DNA from: Certhia americana
Lineage: Eukaryota > Chordata > Aves > Passeriformes > Certhiidae
DNA length: 64,000 nucleotides
NCBI GenBank assembly: GCA_018697195.1
Contig: CM031858.1
Coordinates: forward strand, 77,648,818-77,712,817
Reading direction: 5' to 3'
The notes under the pieces: generated by a model
Databases searched by the model: none
Told to the model about the DNA's origin: nothing
The model's input: the letters and a program-made list of their open reading frames with translations, nothing else
Program-made: the position numbers and the translations under genes
Part shown: positions 15,025-27,627 of the stretch, one piece after another
Layout of the letters: every line of letters starts with the position of its first letter
Numbering within the stretch: position 1 is the stretch's first letter

Positions 15025-17704
15025 CTCCTCAAGATGAAAAAAAACCAAAAACCCGATGTGTCAGTGACAGTTTCCAGTAAAAATCATTCATTGAACATTT
15101 TTATGAACAGTTGCAATATTTTTCTGTTAATTTTAATATTATATTCAAAGACATACATTACCTTTTCAATAGTGTTTTGCCTGCAGATGAAAACTATCAC
15201 ATTTTTGAAATTATTCATTTTCCACTGAGTTTCTGATGGTTCAGAAAGGTTGATGCTTGTAGAATGCGTATTACAGACATTTTCCTCAATATAAAAATAA
15301 TGGCAATGGAATAAGAGCACAAAGAAGGTAACCCAGACCAGGGTGCAGGAAGAGCAATACCTGTGACGCTAGTTTTGGACTGAAGTAAGCAGCATGCTGC
15401 CATTTAGAGCAGCAATATTCCTGGGGACACGAGTCCTTTCCAGACCTAGACTGGCCTCACCACTGACAGCATTCAGCTGCTGCTACAGCAGTGGCTGTTT
15501 TAGCAGTGTGATATTTAGGGAGTGAGAGCATAGGGGCTTGATCACCAGATGACACTAGTCCTTTGCCCTCTTCCCTTTAACGAGGGCAGATTCATTCTCA
15601 CCTCGAAAACTTCTTTCAGTGTTCTGCATCTTAATTTCGATATCACTCTTCCCCATCTGTCATTATGATTTGCTTTGGAGATGTGCACAATAGCCCATGG
15701 CTGTTTCTACAGATAGCAAGGGCAGTATACCGGGTCCCTGCTTAAAACTGAGCCTGGCATAGCTACTGAACTTTCACCAGTCCTATGATGATGCATGCAA
15801 ATTCACACCAGCCTTCTGATACAATTTTAGATGCATGTAAAGTTATTTGCAAAAATTTAATACGTACCTAAACACTCTGAGTCAGAAATCTACATTAAAA
15901 ACGTACGTTATTAACAATATCTGTTTCTTGTGTGTGAATAGAGATTACAGATTCTGAGGAAAATGGAGTAAGTCTTGAATCATTCGTTGTCTAATACATC
16001 CAATATATTGAATAAATTTCATACTGTGCTGATCTTTAAATCAGAAAACAGTTGAAAGAGACAGTTATTGTAAAAGAAAAAGACACCTGTTAAAAATTAT
16101 TCTGATTTTTGTACTTTTTAATTGCTATAAACAGTACTGAAACTGTAGTATAACTGTAATATAACTGTAGTATAACTGTAGTACAACTGTAATAAAATTT
16201 TTTTCAAAGGACATATTAAGAATGAAGTTTACACCCAATTATTTTCTTTACCTTACAGACATTACCTTATAAAGGGACTGCAAATAAATTCAACTGAGTG
16301 AGACTGAAAATGTTACTGAAATATACTTGAATAATTCCATGTAGAACTCCACAGGGAAACTATTTTAAGCATTAATTTTGGTAGTATTTAAGAAACAGAA
16401 TCCAACAGATTTGGGATTTGCACAGAGCTTTCTGCTCTACAGAAAAATAGAATTTATAAACTGTCAGAATTAGAATGAACCAAACAAGTATAAGATTGTA
16501 TCAAAGGTTCTAGCAATATATTTCTTAATATCATTTTCAGCAATAATCTGTATTTAAAAAGGACCAAATATGTAAATAAAATTCCTTGAAAACACAACAC
16601 TTTTTTTTGGTGTAAAAATATGTTTCTGAAAAAGTCCCTTCCCTGATTTAAAAGAAATTATGTGAAACTTTGCTAGCTTTTACATGTTACAGTGAATACT
16701 TTTTGATGTTTATTCACTAAAAGAGGGGGAAAGCAGTACAGACAATTCTAAGAAGCTTGAAATTTTAATAAAAATAGTGTCATACATACTCCAATAAAAA
16801 TATAGTTATCTACTTGTCCTAGGATGTTTTCCTGACTTGACATCAATGGATCCATTTATTCCACTATTATATCTCATCCAACAATACAAATTTTGATGTT
16901 TGTTGTTTTTTTCTCCTGATTTAAAATCTTTCCAAATACACCAAATGTTAGCTTTATTCCTTAGGATCATAATAATGCAAGTATGCACTGTATGGAATTG
17001 TATTTAAGAATAAAGCATATCTGAAATTACATCTGGAGTAACAGTTAACAACAGTTAATAATTTTAGGGTTCACTGTCCCTCTATTTGTTTCCTTTTAAA
17101 GATGGAGTATGAAAGACTGTTGTCTCAGTATAAGATCTGGGTCACATAGAATTTTGTATTCATTCAGAATATGTAGATTTTTTTTAAGATTAGTTATGCC
17201 TTATTTACATGTTCATGTATTAAAAAACCAAAGAATTAAGCATACAGTGTCTATGGTTTTAATCCTTTTTACACCATTTTTATACCATTATTTATACCAT
17301 TTTTTATTTGCAAAATGTTATAATTTTATAATGTTCATTTAGTAATAGCATGAGAAAACAAATACGAGCAATGAATTATCAGGAGAAGCATGTGACAAAT
17401 CTGTACTGTTGCAATTAAAACTGATAGGTAACTCTATCCTGCCTTACCACTGAATAACACATCCCACTGCGAAACCAGTGAAATGCCGGGGACACACTTG
17501 GAAGGACAACAGTAGAAAGTGCATACTTTGGGATGAACATAATCCTGAAAATAACACTGAGCACATCTCCCTCATTATTTATGGCATTTCTGTAGATATT
17601 CCAGCTGAGAATACTTCTAAATAGAGAGGTGAGGATTGGTCCTGCAGATAATTACAAACATAAATATTTTTCAAGTATATACATTATGATGCTACCTTTA
17701 GAGA
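15025..17704. other. Unique AT-rich DNA with one small minisatellite
   Basis: There are no supported genes. The only structured sequence is the 11-bp minisatellite listed separately. Open frames are all under 80 codons and lack similarity to anything I recognise. Confidence 0.55.
16141..16195. repeat. 11-bp minisatellite, five units
   Basis: Five consecutive units of the form AACTGTAGTAT are visible, with variants ending in AATAT, AGTAC and AATAA. The unit length is constant at 11 bp with only substitutions between units. This is a short polymorphism-prone tandem repeat with no gene association. Confidence 0.9.
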
Positions 17705-17711
17705 AATACAC

Positions 17712-18400
17712 TGTTGTGGCCTGTATTTGTGTCATTTAACTGGTTTATTGTTAAAGTTTTAATGTTAACAATTTTTTCTTGCGGTCCCCCATGTTCTCCC
17801 AGAGTTGGTTTATTCCTGAAGTTGTATCCTCCCCTAAGTTACCTTGTATGGCATTTCCCCACCCCTTGTTCCAGCCCCTTCCCTGTCAATCACTGTTACC
17901 CTGCCCCTTGTTCTGGCACCTTCCATGTCACTCCAACCCTGAACCAATCCTTTGAGTGTTCCTCCCCCTGGGCATTCCTGGGTGTTTCCTAACCCTCGAT
18001 GCCCCATTGGACCGTGTGCCTTCTGCTCCCACTTGCCCCAGTTGGCCCCAAAGAAATGCTGTAACCCCTTCACTCTGCCCCTGCTGATCCCTCCCTGGAT
18101 TGTGTTTGGTACCCACCCCTTGCTCTGGTGCTGTATAAAATCCTGAGCACAGCAGTGCTTGGGGCTCTTTGGTTCCTGAGCCCTTCAATGTGAATAAACC
18201 TCCTGTTGGCACCTCAGAACTGAAGAGCCTCCTCCTTCTCCTTTACCCACCCCCTGACTGCAGTGAGAGCCTTCCACTGCAGAGCAAGTGGCTCTAAAGG
18301 TTCAGCTGTCAGCACAAACCACACACTGCAGTTGTTCCCCACACCTGGCACAGCACCGGGGTTCTTCCAGATAGCCCAGGCTTCCTGTGGGCTGTGTTAA
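17712..18400 (+). mobile_element. Solo LTR (avian ERV), plus sense
   Basis: The element begins TGTTGTGGCC and carries retroviral LTR signals in order: a TATAAAA box at 18134-18140 and an AATAAA polyadenylation signal at 18193-18198, about 55 bp apart, with C-rich U3 sequence before them. A 7-bp direct repeat, AATACAC, lies at 17705-17711 and 18399-18405 and probably marks the target duplication. The right end is unusual because the expected terminal CA is not seen (it reads TGTTAA), so the boundary may be off by a few bases or mutated. No internal retroviral coding sequence flanks it, so it is a solo LTR. Confidence 0.65.
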
Positions 18401-18405
18401 TACAC

Positions 18406-20883
18406 AACCACTGCTTCTCCAACAATGGTAGCTCCAATTCTGTTTCCTTAAGAGAAGAATAATAGATTGGGATAGCATATAATAATTATGAATACTATTC
18501 CACCTAAAAAGCGTGTTTCTGTGGGAAGGAGATAATAATACACTGGATGACAAGAAAAAGTAGATAAAGCTAAGAATAATACCAGCAAAAATGGGGAGAA
18601 TAGCAATGTTATTAACGTACACAATCAGTTGCAATGCCAGCTAAAGCACTGAATGATCACTCTTTAAAAATCAGTTTGAAAAGGAATTTCTCCATACAAT
18701 CCTTTAGAGTGCTAGGTAATGGGAAATAAATCTCTCTTGGATTTTATCCTTAGTCTTTAGATTTTAACTGGCTAGATTTTCATTTATTAAATCTACCTCT
18801 TTTTTTTAAAAAAAAAAGAAAAAAAAAGTTTAGCTTTATTGAACTTTTTGCTCATCTCTGAAATTTGTGTATTTTCATAGGAAAATGGAAAAAAATTCCA
18901 AGCCACATGGAAAAGCTTCAGTATATTTGAATTTTTATTAATTCATACTCCAAATGTCAGTTTTAAAAGTGAACCACTTAGATCTTCTTGGAATTTAAAG
19001 CTAGAAACCACTTTAATAATGCTTTGAAAAATTCAGATAACATTCTGACACATTAATTTTACTGTCTGTCAAAGCCAATCATAAGCAGTTTCCGAATGAC
19101 AACACAATCTAAGTTGTTTCTTTTTTTTTTTCTCCTTATTTAAATTTTCATCCCAATGAATGGATAGATCTGATGCATTATGCAGGACATAAAATTTGAA
19201 CTAGAAAACAGAAGAAAACTAAGAAGCACTGATGGGTTAAACCCATCCTTTTTCACAGCTTGGGCTAAATCAAAACATGTCACTGTCAACTAACCTGAAT
19301 ATAACAGTATGAGTCTTCATAAAAATCTTTCACATGTTAATATCTCCTGTTAGGTTAATACTGTTGACCGGATTCAGAGTTCTCCAGGCTTCTTACTCAG
19401 CATTTACCATGTATAACACACCTGAAAAAGTCTTGAAAGCTCTCTGAATATATTTTGAAAAAGGCAGTTTCTACTTTCTGCTTATCTTGAGCACTGTAAT
19501 TCCTGACATTCCTTCCCATTACTAAATCTACTATATCTATTCATATGCCTTTCTGAAGAATTTTACTGTAACTTAAATAAAAATCACCACAATATGCATA
19601 CTAACAACACTGGATTCAAAAGGCTGAATCACCTAAAACATTTTCTCTACTGTTCACTCATGAAATAATAATTAGCTACTAGAAACTCAAGTGACACTGA
19701 CAGTCTTTAATTCTGGCAGTGAATAGCACCATAGCAAGTTAAAAACATAGAAAAGTAATTTCCTGTCAACATGTTGTACTAGAGAAGCAACACTCCTGTT
19801 TTACAGAGGAGATGGAACCATGGAAGACAGCAAAAATTATCCAGCACACATTTCTCCTTGTAAGAGTCAGACATTTCCAAGTGACCAGATTAGACTCGAA
19901 GAAATTCAAACTGACTTTCAAAACGTTGGCCTTATATAAAAAAAAGTTTATTATACTTTCCTGAGTGAAGAAAACTACATCAGCATTTAATCAGTCTAAT
20001 GTTCTTTAAATCAAGACAACTATTTATATTATAATGTATACTACTGTCTCTACTGTAAAAGGTGCTTTACTACCGCAAAGCAGTGTATTGGTACATAAGT
20101 TCTTCAGTGGGAGTAAGACATGAGAAAAGGGGGAAAAAAAAGAGGAAACACAGCTACCATTAATACCAGCAACAGCAGACTAACTTCTGTAGATAAAATA
20201 TTTCTTAAATATGAAATGTATTTTGAGGGAGGAATATCTTATTGTTATATAGGATCTGTTTGCAACTTTCTTCAAATGCCACATGAGACATTAAAATACA
20301 GAGGGGATATATAAATAAAAAAAAAATTAAAGAAAAGAGAGAAGAAAAAGCATGGAAGTCGGTAAGTATGTGAAGGCAGAAAAATCTTTCTTTCTATTGA
20401 AATTATGTAGGAGAAATTTTTGTCCAGTTTCTAAATCTGTGGATGTTTTTGAGCACATCCATTTTATTACTGAGTGAAAGCTCCCTCGGCTTTGACATTC
20501 AGGGTAGCCATGACCTGGGAAGGATGGGATAAGGTCAGCACGGCATACTGGGTACGTCAGTAGTCTCTGGTTGTCCTTAGCACAGAGAATGAGCTCCAGG
20601 AGTTCTATGATGCATGTGCAGACAAATCAGGGTGCTGGTGCCCCTTTAAAGGAGATATTGATTAAAAAAGTTCATAGTAACTTGTATTAAAAAGCAGTAG
20701 AGCTGCACAAGTAGAGTACATGAAAATGTGTATGCTGTAAAATGCACAATTCAAGAACTAAAGAGTTGGAAGAAGCAAGAAAGACATATGGCAAAAGCAA
20801 AAATAAGTAAATGAGACAGGCCTGGAACAGGTAGATCTTCCTCTATCCTTTTAAGATGCAAGAAGTACAAAAAACCCTGACTA
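18406..20883. other. Unique AT-rich DNA, no gene supported
   Basis: No open frame longer than 65 codons lies wholly here. A mixed T/A homopolymer run lies near 18800-18830. A slightly more GC-rich stretch around 20460-20650 resembles nothing I can name; it may be an old repeat. Nothing else is distinguishable. Confidence 0.5.
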
Positions 20884-20892
20884 ACCAAACCA

Positions 20893-20928
<36 letters not shown>

Positions 20929-20980
20929 AACCCCCAAAACCCAAACAAACAGCAAAAAAACCCCCAACCAAACAAAAACC
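20884..20980. repeat. Low-complexity C-run followed by A/C tract
   Basis: About 18 to 20 consecutive C are followed by A runs and CCCAAAC-like words with almost no G or T on the plus strand. The minus strand is correspondingly G/T-rich, which produces a long artificial glycine/phenylalanine-rich open frame there. I treat that frame as spurious. Confidence 0.9.
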
Positions 20981-21303
20981 TTAAACTGCCTGAGGGAAGA
21001 AAATGAAAGAAAATATGTGCATTTTGTTTCTCACTTTCAGGCCTGATGACCTCAACCTTCATGGCTAAGACCAATGAGGTCCAAACTTGACAGTAAGCAT
21101 TGAGAGCCAGCATAAACCCTGGTGAGGTACTGATCCAAACAAGATAGTTAAGGACTGATTCTCTGAGCATCTAATGATTGATGGTCATTAAAAACAAACC
21201 ACTTATCATTTGTACCGTTAATGAACATCAATCCAGTAAAGCACTGTTTTAACTGATTTGATTTGTCCAGTCTTCCCCATCAATGCAATCCCTAATTCTG
21301 TGA
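20981..21303. other. Unique DNA between simple repeats
   Basis: I see nothing recognisable in this stretch. Confidence 0.5.
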
Positions 21304-21410
21304 GGTATATATATATGTGTATACACACACACACAACTTATATAGATATAAATACATACACACACAGATTCAGTGTGTGTATGTATTTATATCTATGTAT
21401 GTATACGTTA
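21304..21410. repeat. (TA)n/(CA)n simple repeat containing a long hairpin
   Basis: A run of TA dinucleotides passes into (CA)n and then, after a short spacer, into (GT)n and TATG words. The two dinucleotide blocks are mutually complementary and form the hairpin described separately. The open frame across it (starting at 21317) is an artefact of the repeat. Confidence 0.85.
21342..21396. other. Perfect 24-bp inverted repeat with a 7-nt loop
   Basis: Bases 21342-21365 pair without mismatch with 21373-21396, and the loop is AGATTCA. Each arm is mixed sequence at its outer half (ATAGATATAAATAC) and dinucleotide repeat (ACACACAC) at its inner half. Pairing continues outward with a G-T wobble and further A-T pairs. 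Either strand could fold into a hairpin of microRNA-precursor size, or the DNA could extrude as a cruciform. Nothing shows that it is transcribed. Confidence 0.85.
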
Positions 21411-22532
21411 CAATACACAGCGCATTTTTAAGTCCTGAAAACACTCCATGCTTCTGTCACAGAGTTGTTATTTGCTCAAAACATTTCCAAAGATACAGCT
21501 ACAGATACATTCTTGCTCATTTTGTTTCCTGCTGAGATGCTGTGATGTGCTGTGGTTTGTGATTCTGTTTATTCAGAATAAGCTGAAATATGCTTATCTT
21601 CTAGCTGCCAATTTTGCAGCTGTTAAATATGGCTGGCCATGACTTGACATTTAGGCATTTTATATTGACATTAAATTTTAAATCAGATGAAAGAAGGATA
21701 TTACAGGGTGTTGCAGAAGATTTAAAGAGAATCTTAACTCAAAGGAAAAACTTATGGACATATTTATTATTTTTTTTTCTCTACTTATTTCTAAATAGTC
21801 AGGGGATAAGACATTTTACCCCATCTTTGACAGGCCTTATTTCTAAAATAACCTCTTTAATATAGTCTGCTGATGATACACGTGAGTACTTTAATAGGAT
21901 GTGGAACTGAGTTTTAGAATGTTATAATTCAGGAACGTTAGGAGGAGACCACTGATGCTGGTTACTGAAGAATGTTTAAATTACAAAATGAGGAAACATT
22001 AATAAACCAACTTTTCACTTTGTATCCTTTGCATAGAATCCTTTGCTTCAGGAACAAATATTGAGAAAATAATCTGGAAAGAATGCAACTTGTCGTCAAG
22101 AGGTGACTGGAGAAAAAACATTAAGGGGAGTAGGGGAAAACAGAAGACATGAAATACTTTCATTTTCTGAAGAAATAATATGCAAATAGGTAGGAACATA
22201 CACAAATATAACATACAGATATGTAGGAAACAACACAACATACTGTATGAAGGCTTTACATATAATATGATAAATTAATCTGTTAGATCTCTTAAATTAA
22301 ACATTGCCTGAAAAAAAACAAATCTTTATCAGTAAACCACAGTAGGTCTAGAACATAAAACTCTCAGAGGTCAAAGCTTTCCAGCAGCCTGAACTTAAAG
22401 AATTAATGCTAGTTTCTAAAAATACTTTTTTTTTATCAGCACCAGATAAACTCTTCTAGATTATTTACTCTACTCATATCCAAACAAGCACTCAGGATCC
22501 AGTCTTGAGCATTGCTGGACCATTTCATTCTG
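21411..22532. other. Unique AT-rich DNA, no gene supported
   Basis: Open frames are all under 85 codons and have no recognisable features. No repeat ends are visible. Confidence 0.5.
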
Positions 22533-22558
22533 CATATATATCTATATAGATATATATG
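22533..22558. repeat. Perfect 26-bp palindrome
   Basis: The sequence CATATATATC-TATATA-GATATATATG reads the same on both strands. It is composed of TA dinucleotides interrupted symmetrically by C and G, so the symmetry is more than a plain (TA)n run. It sits just left of a cluster of tandem duplications. Confidence 0.9.
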
Positions 22559-22571
22559 GTATAGTAAGACC

Positions 22572-22771
22572 ATTTTTGATTTTTCATCCCTAACCAGATA
22601 TAGTTATTTTGCTTACTCATCTATCATATCATATTTTTGATTTTTCATCCCTAATCAGATATAGTTATTTTGCTTACTCATCTATCATAGCAGCATTAAA
22701 TGTAAAACTCTTATAGTGTAAATGTAAAACTCTCATAGTGTACTTTAAATACTGTTACTTTAAATAGTGTT
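22572..22771. repeat. Three successive tandem duplications (61, 22 and 15 bp)
   Basis: A 61-bp unit starting ATTTTTGATTTTTC at 22572 is repeated from 22633 with few changes. It is followed by a 22-bp unit containing TGTAAAACTC (first copy from 22698, second from 22720, one substitution) and then a 15-bp unit ACTTTAAATACTGTT (first copy from 22742, second from 22757). The units are unrelated to one another, so three separate duplication events are stacked within 200 bp. Confidence 0.85.
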
Positions 22772-22897
22772 TAACTAGCAACAATTAAACATTTTTCCAC
22801 TTCGTGTTGTACATTCCTGCCTTTGCTTGGATCTTTGTTGGGGAAAATGCCAAGCCACAAAATTTCATGTATCTCCTTCTGTTGAGGACTGTAATGA

Positions 22898-23076
22898 TAA
22901 AAAACAAACAAACAAACAAAAAAAACGCCCCAGAAAACCCACAACCCACCCCCCCAAAAAGCCCCAAACAAACAAACAAAAAACAAAAGAAAAACAAAAC
23001 AAAAAACCCTACCCAAACAAAAAACATACACCCCCCAAAAAAACCTCAAAAACAAACAAAAAAAAATCCCCCAAAC
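22898..23076. repeat. Low-complexity A/C-rich tract (about 180 bp)
   Basis: The tract opens with (AAAC)n and continues as imperfect mixtures of A runs and C runs with very few G or T. The minus strand is G/T-rich and yields spurious open frames rich in Phe, Cys, Val and Gly. Confidence 0.9.
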
Positions 23077-23994
23077 TACTACAATAAGTTTAATCTCACT
23101 TTTCTTGTTAACACAAAACCCTTCAGTTGTGAAGCTCTACAGTTACATTTACAGAAAAGCAGAACATAGTACATGGCATCGGATGACCATAAATTAGCAT
23201 TCTGGTGCAGTTGCAAAGAAGATAAACAAAATCCTAGTATTCAGGATAATTATTTTCATCTGCGAGCAAGAATCACTAAGTGCAGGAGGTCTTAGAGAGT
23301 TTTATTTGAAATATCATACATATCCAACTGTGGATATATATGTTCATCAAAGACAATTAGAGAAAATAGAAATCTTATCCTGTAAGTAAAGACCAGAAGA
23401 ACAGGACTGTTTTCACCTGGAGAAACAAAAAGTGGAAGGGAAGAATTGCTACAGAGAAATATGGCAGAAATAGGGCTAAGCACAGAAGGAGTACATAACC
23501 CCTAACCTGAAAGACAGGAGCAAATGACTTGCAGAAAGCTGAGTGCTCTTTGAAACTTGGTAAATTTAAGAAGTGGACTAAATGAAATATTGCTGGAAAA
23601 CTAGAATCTAAAGATCACTTCCACTTCATATACACTAATAGTCCCCATTCTGAATTGCCAGAGAGATAGAGTGGAATAATAATTTTAAAAGAAGTAAAAA
23701 TCAACGGCTGTCTTCTGTAAGAGGTGTGCAAAGGCTTAGAAATACTGACTAACTTAAGGTTACAGAAGAATTTAATCTATTTTAATCACAGAAGATCACA
23801 TATTAAATATTTGCTTAATACTTAATGACTGAGAACTTGCTTGACCTTTACATCAAATTGTCAGCTAAGCAGTCCCAGTGGTACCCAAAAAATACAGAAT
23901 TCTGCAGAACAGCTTTTCAGCCACTCCTGGCAGGTCAGGGGTAAGAAAATTTGGTATATTTCTTTCACTCAATATAGCAATACTTACATGCTGA
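23077..23994. other. Unique AT-rich DNA, no gene supported
   Basis: No open frame exceeds 63 codons. No features are recognised between the A/C tract and the LTR to the right. Confidence 0.5.
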
Positions 23995-24750
23995 TGTTGT
24001 GGTTTGAATGACAGGTGTCTGCTAAGGAAGGCAGGAGCCTCCCTTGGAATGGAGAATTTAAACCCCCTCCCTACGAATTATTATAACTTTGAAATTAAGG
24101 GGCTCTCAGGCAAAAATATGGGAATAGGAATAACCGTTCTTTATTAGAACTAAAATAAAATTTTTAAAAAAACCCAAAAAACCAAAAAAAAAACCAAAAA
24201 AACCCAAAAAAAACCCCACATGCAGTATTATAAAAGAGAAAAGAAACCCAAACAAACCCACTGACAGAGTCAGGATCCAGCCTGACACCCTGTGGGTCAG
24301 GTTGCTGGTGGCAGTCCCATTCAATGGTGGCTGCAGTCCCAGTGGCAGATGTGGCTCTGTTGAAGTGATGCTCCTGTAGAAAGGGTGGAGTTCTTTCACT
24401 GAAGGTCCAGTGGTGATAGATGGGCCTGGTGTTCCTCTCAGAATCCAGTGTAAAGGCTGCCTTGGTGTTCCAATTCCCAGATTTTTATCCAGGTAGGAAT
24501 ACTTGGCTCCTCCCCCTGGCTGGAGCATTTCCCAGTGGGATGATGTAATTCTATCAGTGAGACTCAATGGCCCATCAGCAGATCTCTCTCTGGAGGGAGG
24601 CTGGGTTGTGGAAGAGATAAGAAAACTGCCCCAGCAGGTTTCTTGACAGTTGGCCATTGACAGACAATTACACCACCCCCACACCCCGGGTTCATCAGAT
24701 GGTGATAGAATACAGAGATTTGGTTACATCTTGCACTGCAACCGAGGACA
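23995..24750 (-). mobile_element. Solo LTR, minus sense, distant relative of the provirus LTR family
   Basis: The element starts TGTTGTGG and ends GAGGACA, giving TG...CA termini in either reading. Flanks GCTGA (23990-23994) and GCTAA (24751-24755) match at 4 of 5 bases and are probably a decayed 5-bp target duplication. Its left third follows the same order of short motifs as the 28.65-35.41 kb provirus LTR: TTATAA..., a 'GG-CTCTCAGGC' block against 'GGCCTTAGGC', and 'AGGAATAACCGTTCTTTA' against 'AGGAATAACAGTTCTTTA'. The right part differs. It includes an A/C-rich low-complexity insert near 24165-24220. The long minus-strand frame across it is not a gene. Confidence 0.65.
24165..24220. repeat. 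A/C-rich tract inside the LTR
   Basis: It consists of A runs separated by CC or CCC on the plus strand, with the same composition as the tracts elsewhere in the window. It occupies the position where the provirus LTR family has its own poly-A/C-rich segment. Confidence 0.8.
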
Positions 24751-24755
24751 GCTAA

Positions 24756-27621
24756 TTTCACATATATATACTTAAAAGAAAGAAAAACAAGAAATCAGGA
24801 CCTGAATAACCTCAAGTATTTTTTGCCCCTTCTTTTTTTTTTTTTTTTGACATGCAGTGATGTCAAAGCACAATAAATTAGCATAGATTTTTATGTGCTT
24901 TCATGAGACAATCTAAGAAAGTATAAAACATTCTAATGTTTTACAATTCTTTTAAATATTTTCTCTAATCTTCATCTGAATATATATTCTGAGTTAATTA
25001 TGCCTGGACTTCAGACCCCAAATTACTTATAAAATATATTTTTCTAATAGCACCAAAGAATTTAGGTTTTTCTCACATTTTTTTGGTTTTCTTTCTATTG
25101 CTAGATTATTACATTTTCTGTACTGATTTCTTACAAGTAAAATGCATATTCGACCATTTTTCCTACTGTGCCCCTCTAACTACTAAAGGTTTGAATACTT
25201 GCCATAAATGCTTCTCAAGATATGAGAATAAGATTTATACCTTAAAAGATTTATAATTTATCAGAATTGCTTATGTGAACTTTAAGATTTCTATTATTCA
25301 TATCTAATAAATAAAAAGTGTGCTAAATCATTGTCATTCTTTAAAAGTATACAATTCTTTTTCTTCTGGAATTTCTGACAGATGCACTTCTCTGCTGATG
25401 TATTTGAAAGAACTAATTAAAGGCAAGTATGTTTACAATATTTTGATACTCACTGAACTCTACAGCAAAAGTCTATATCGAAAATCTACTGATTATACAT
25501 AAAACTAAAAATATTTTCAAACAACATTGGGTGTAATTCTTTTTGATTCTATGTAAACAAAATTTCACATAATTTGCTTGGTAGCATTTGTCTAGAAATT
25601 TTAATTAGGAAAGAGCAAATTTTTCATTTGATGTTTTCAACCCTTATTTCCAGCATTAATGGTTAAATGAAGAGCTATGCATTCATTATCAAATAATATA
25701 AAAATTGTATGAGGTATTAACTAAAAAGAATGCGTCATTTTGATGATTTCGTTTGCAGTTAGAGGTAGAGATCAAAATATCTTGCTTTTAATCAGAGGTC
25801 AAATAGATAAAGGAAAGGAAAAACAAAATCTGTTTTCCAAGACATAGAACCAGTAAGGAGGTTCAGATGGAAATTAAGTGAAGGGAGAAGTATGTTTTCA
25901 ACAAAGGGATCGAACAAATGAATCAAGGGATAGCAAAGGCAGATGAAACAGTTAGGGCAACCTCTTTTGATACAATCCTGAATTTGGAAGTGACTCACAA
26001 ATTTTTCTACAGCTGCAGATTTTTGAAAAAAGTCTAGATATTTAAACTTTTCAAATATGCTCAACTTCAAGCAGGAATTGGTATTTGATGTTTCTATATC
26101 ATGCATTATGTGGGAGGTAAAATCAGATCACTGATATTTTTCTTTCTGACATCATAAGCTCCAAATCCCTTGCCTGGGCACAGAAATCATCCTATTCAAG
26201 ATAACATTCTTCCTTTTGTAGAGTTGTTCTGCCATCTTTTTAATTGATTCTTAATCCATGGCAGTTCTCCATTTGTATTTAATGCACTTTCACTGTCAAG
26301 ATTTTGATTTTTGCTAATTAGTTTTGTGATTAGGAGACCACAATTCAACAGTCTCAGCAAAGAGTATTTTCACTTGATGTTTTTTCTCATTTTTCTCAGT
26401 GTTTTTCATTGTCTTCATGCATCCTGACAAGCTGCATGGATCACACAGTAATGGTACTGCAGAGCCCACTTTTACCAGCAATAGGGAATTTTCAGAGCAT
26501 TTTGCGAGATTGTTGTTTACTGAATAACTCCAACATTACACTTTGTCAGCACATTACATATCTGGGGGTGTATCATGAGGAAAAAATCCTGAGGAAAAAA
26601 TTTGTTGCTGAGGACACCAACATATACCAATTTAGATTTCAAATGGCAGCTGAGAAAGGCCACATTTCCTTTCTCTGCTTGAAGTCCAAGTTTTCTTGGT
26701 GAAGTATGGGTATGAAGCAAGATAAAATATCTTTGGCATGGCTGCCTTCCATGCACACATTTGCTTACTCTAACTAGTTGTGTGATTTACTAAAAGATTG
26801 CAGACAAATATACTTCACAGAATGTCTGCTTTGGGGAAATGTATGTATTAAATAATTTTTAAAAAATGTTGCTATGTTATTAGCAGTTCTTTGGGAGAGC
26901 ACTCTCTGCTACAATAGTTACAATCAATGTTAATGAACTCTTGATCCAGTTTTGAAGTAAAATCCATTCTGAATGCTCATTAGTTTTAATAGATTTTTAC
27001 TAAATTAGTAATGCAAAATAAAATTTTAACTCAAGAAATATTATCTTTGCAAGAAATTTATGATCCCTGAGTGACTAATTTATTTTTGCTATGTTGCTGT
27101 AATTATAATAAAATTTTAAAAATTCCTCTGGCACAAATACCTAAAACACATTTTTTTTTTTCCTTCATTTTGAATGGGTTGACAAACAAGTTTTGTCAAA
27201 AAAATGTTGTCTCAGACTATTAGAAAAGACTGACTGTTTTGGGGTTTTTCTGAGCTCTAATTTAACCATTTGTCTGCATCATTTTAATTATGTAAGACTT
27301 GGGTTGTTTCAAAACTGATTTCTACTTAAGGAATTGGGATCTGTTTCTTCTATTCCAGAAAACAATGTCACATGCAACTGTCTCTGCATTTTTTTCCTCC
27401 AAATCAGCTGTTAGTCAAAAGAACACATAACTTACTAAATAGTGTTCTCTTTATTCCTCTTATCTTTAATTTTTTTGTATTCTATATTGATGTGAAATGT
27501 TAATCAGCATTAGCTTTGTTACTGGCTCTTTTATGTCCTTTCCTGGTAGAATGGGGAGCTCTTAAATGATTTTTTTTTCCTCCATGTAAGTGCTGGCTAT
27601 CATCAAATCACCCACTAATTT
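24756..27621. other. Unique AT-rich DNA, no gene supported
   Basis: A long T run lies near 24831-24849. Open frames reach about 104 codons (minus strand, 25792-26106) but have no recognisable domain or codon pattern. No repeat ends are seen. Confidence 0.5.
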
Positions 27622-27627
27622 TCTTAG

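Noticed and set aside
20751..21170. 139-codon minus-strand frame with a poly-Gly run
   Set aside because: It is produced by the C run and A/C tract; the flanking sequence has no coding character.
22771..23169. Long open frames on both strands, rich in Phe/Gly/Val or Lys/Pro/Asn
   Set aside because: They are translations of the A/C low-complexity tract.
24106..24684. 192-codon minus-strand frame
   Set aside because: It lies inside an LTR, includes an A/C low-complexity tract and matches no retroviral protein.
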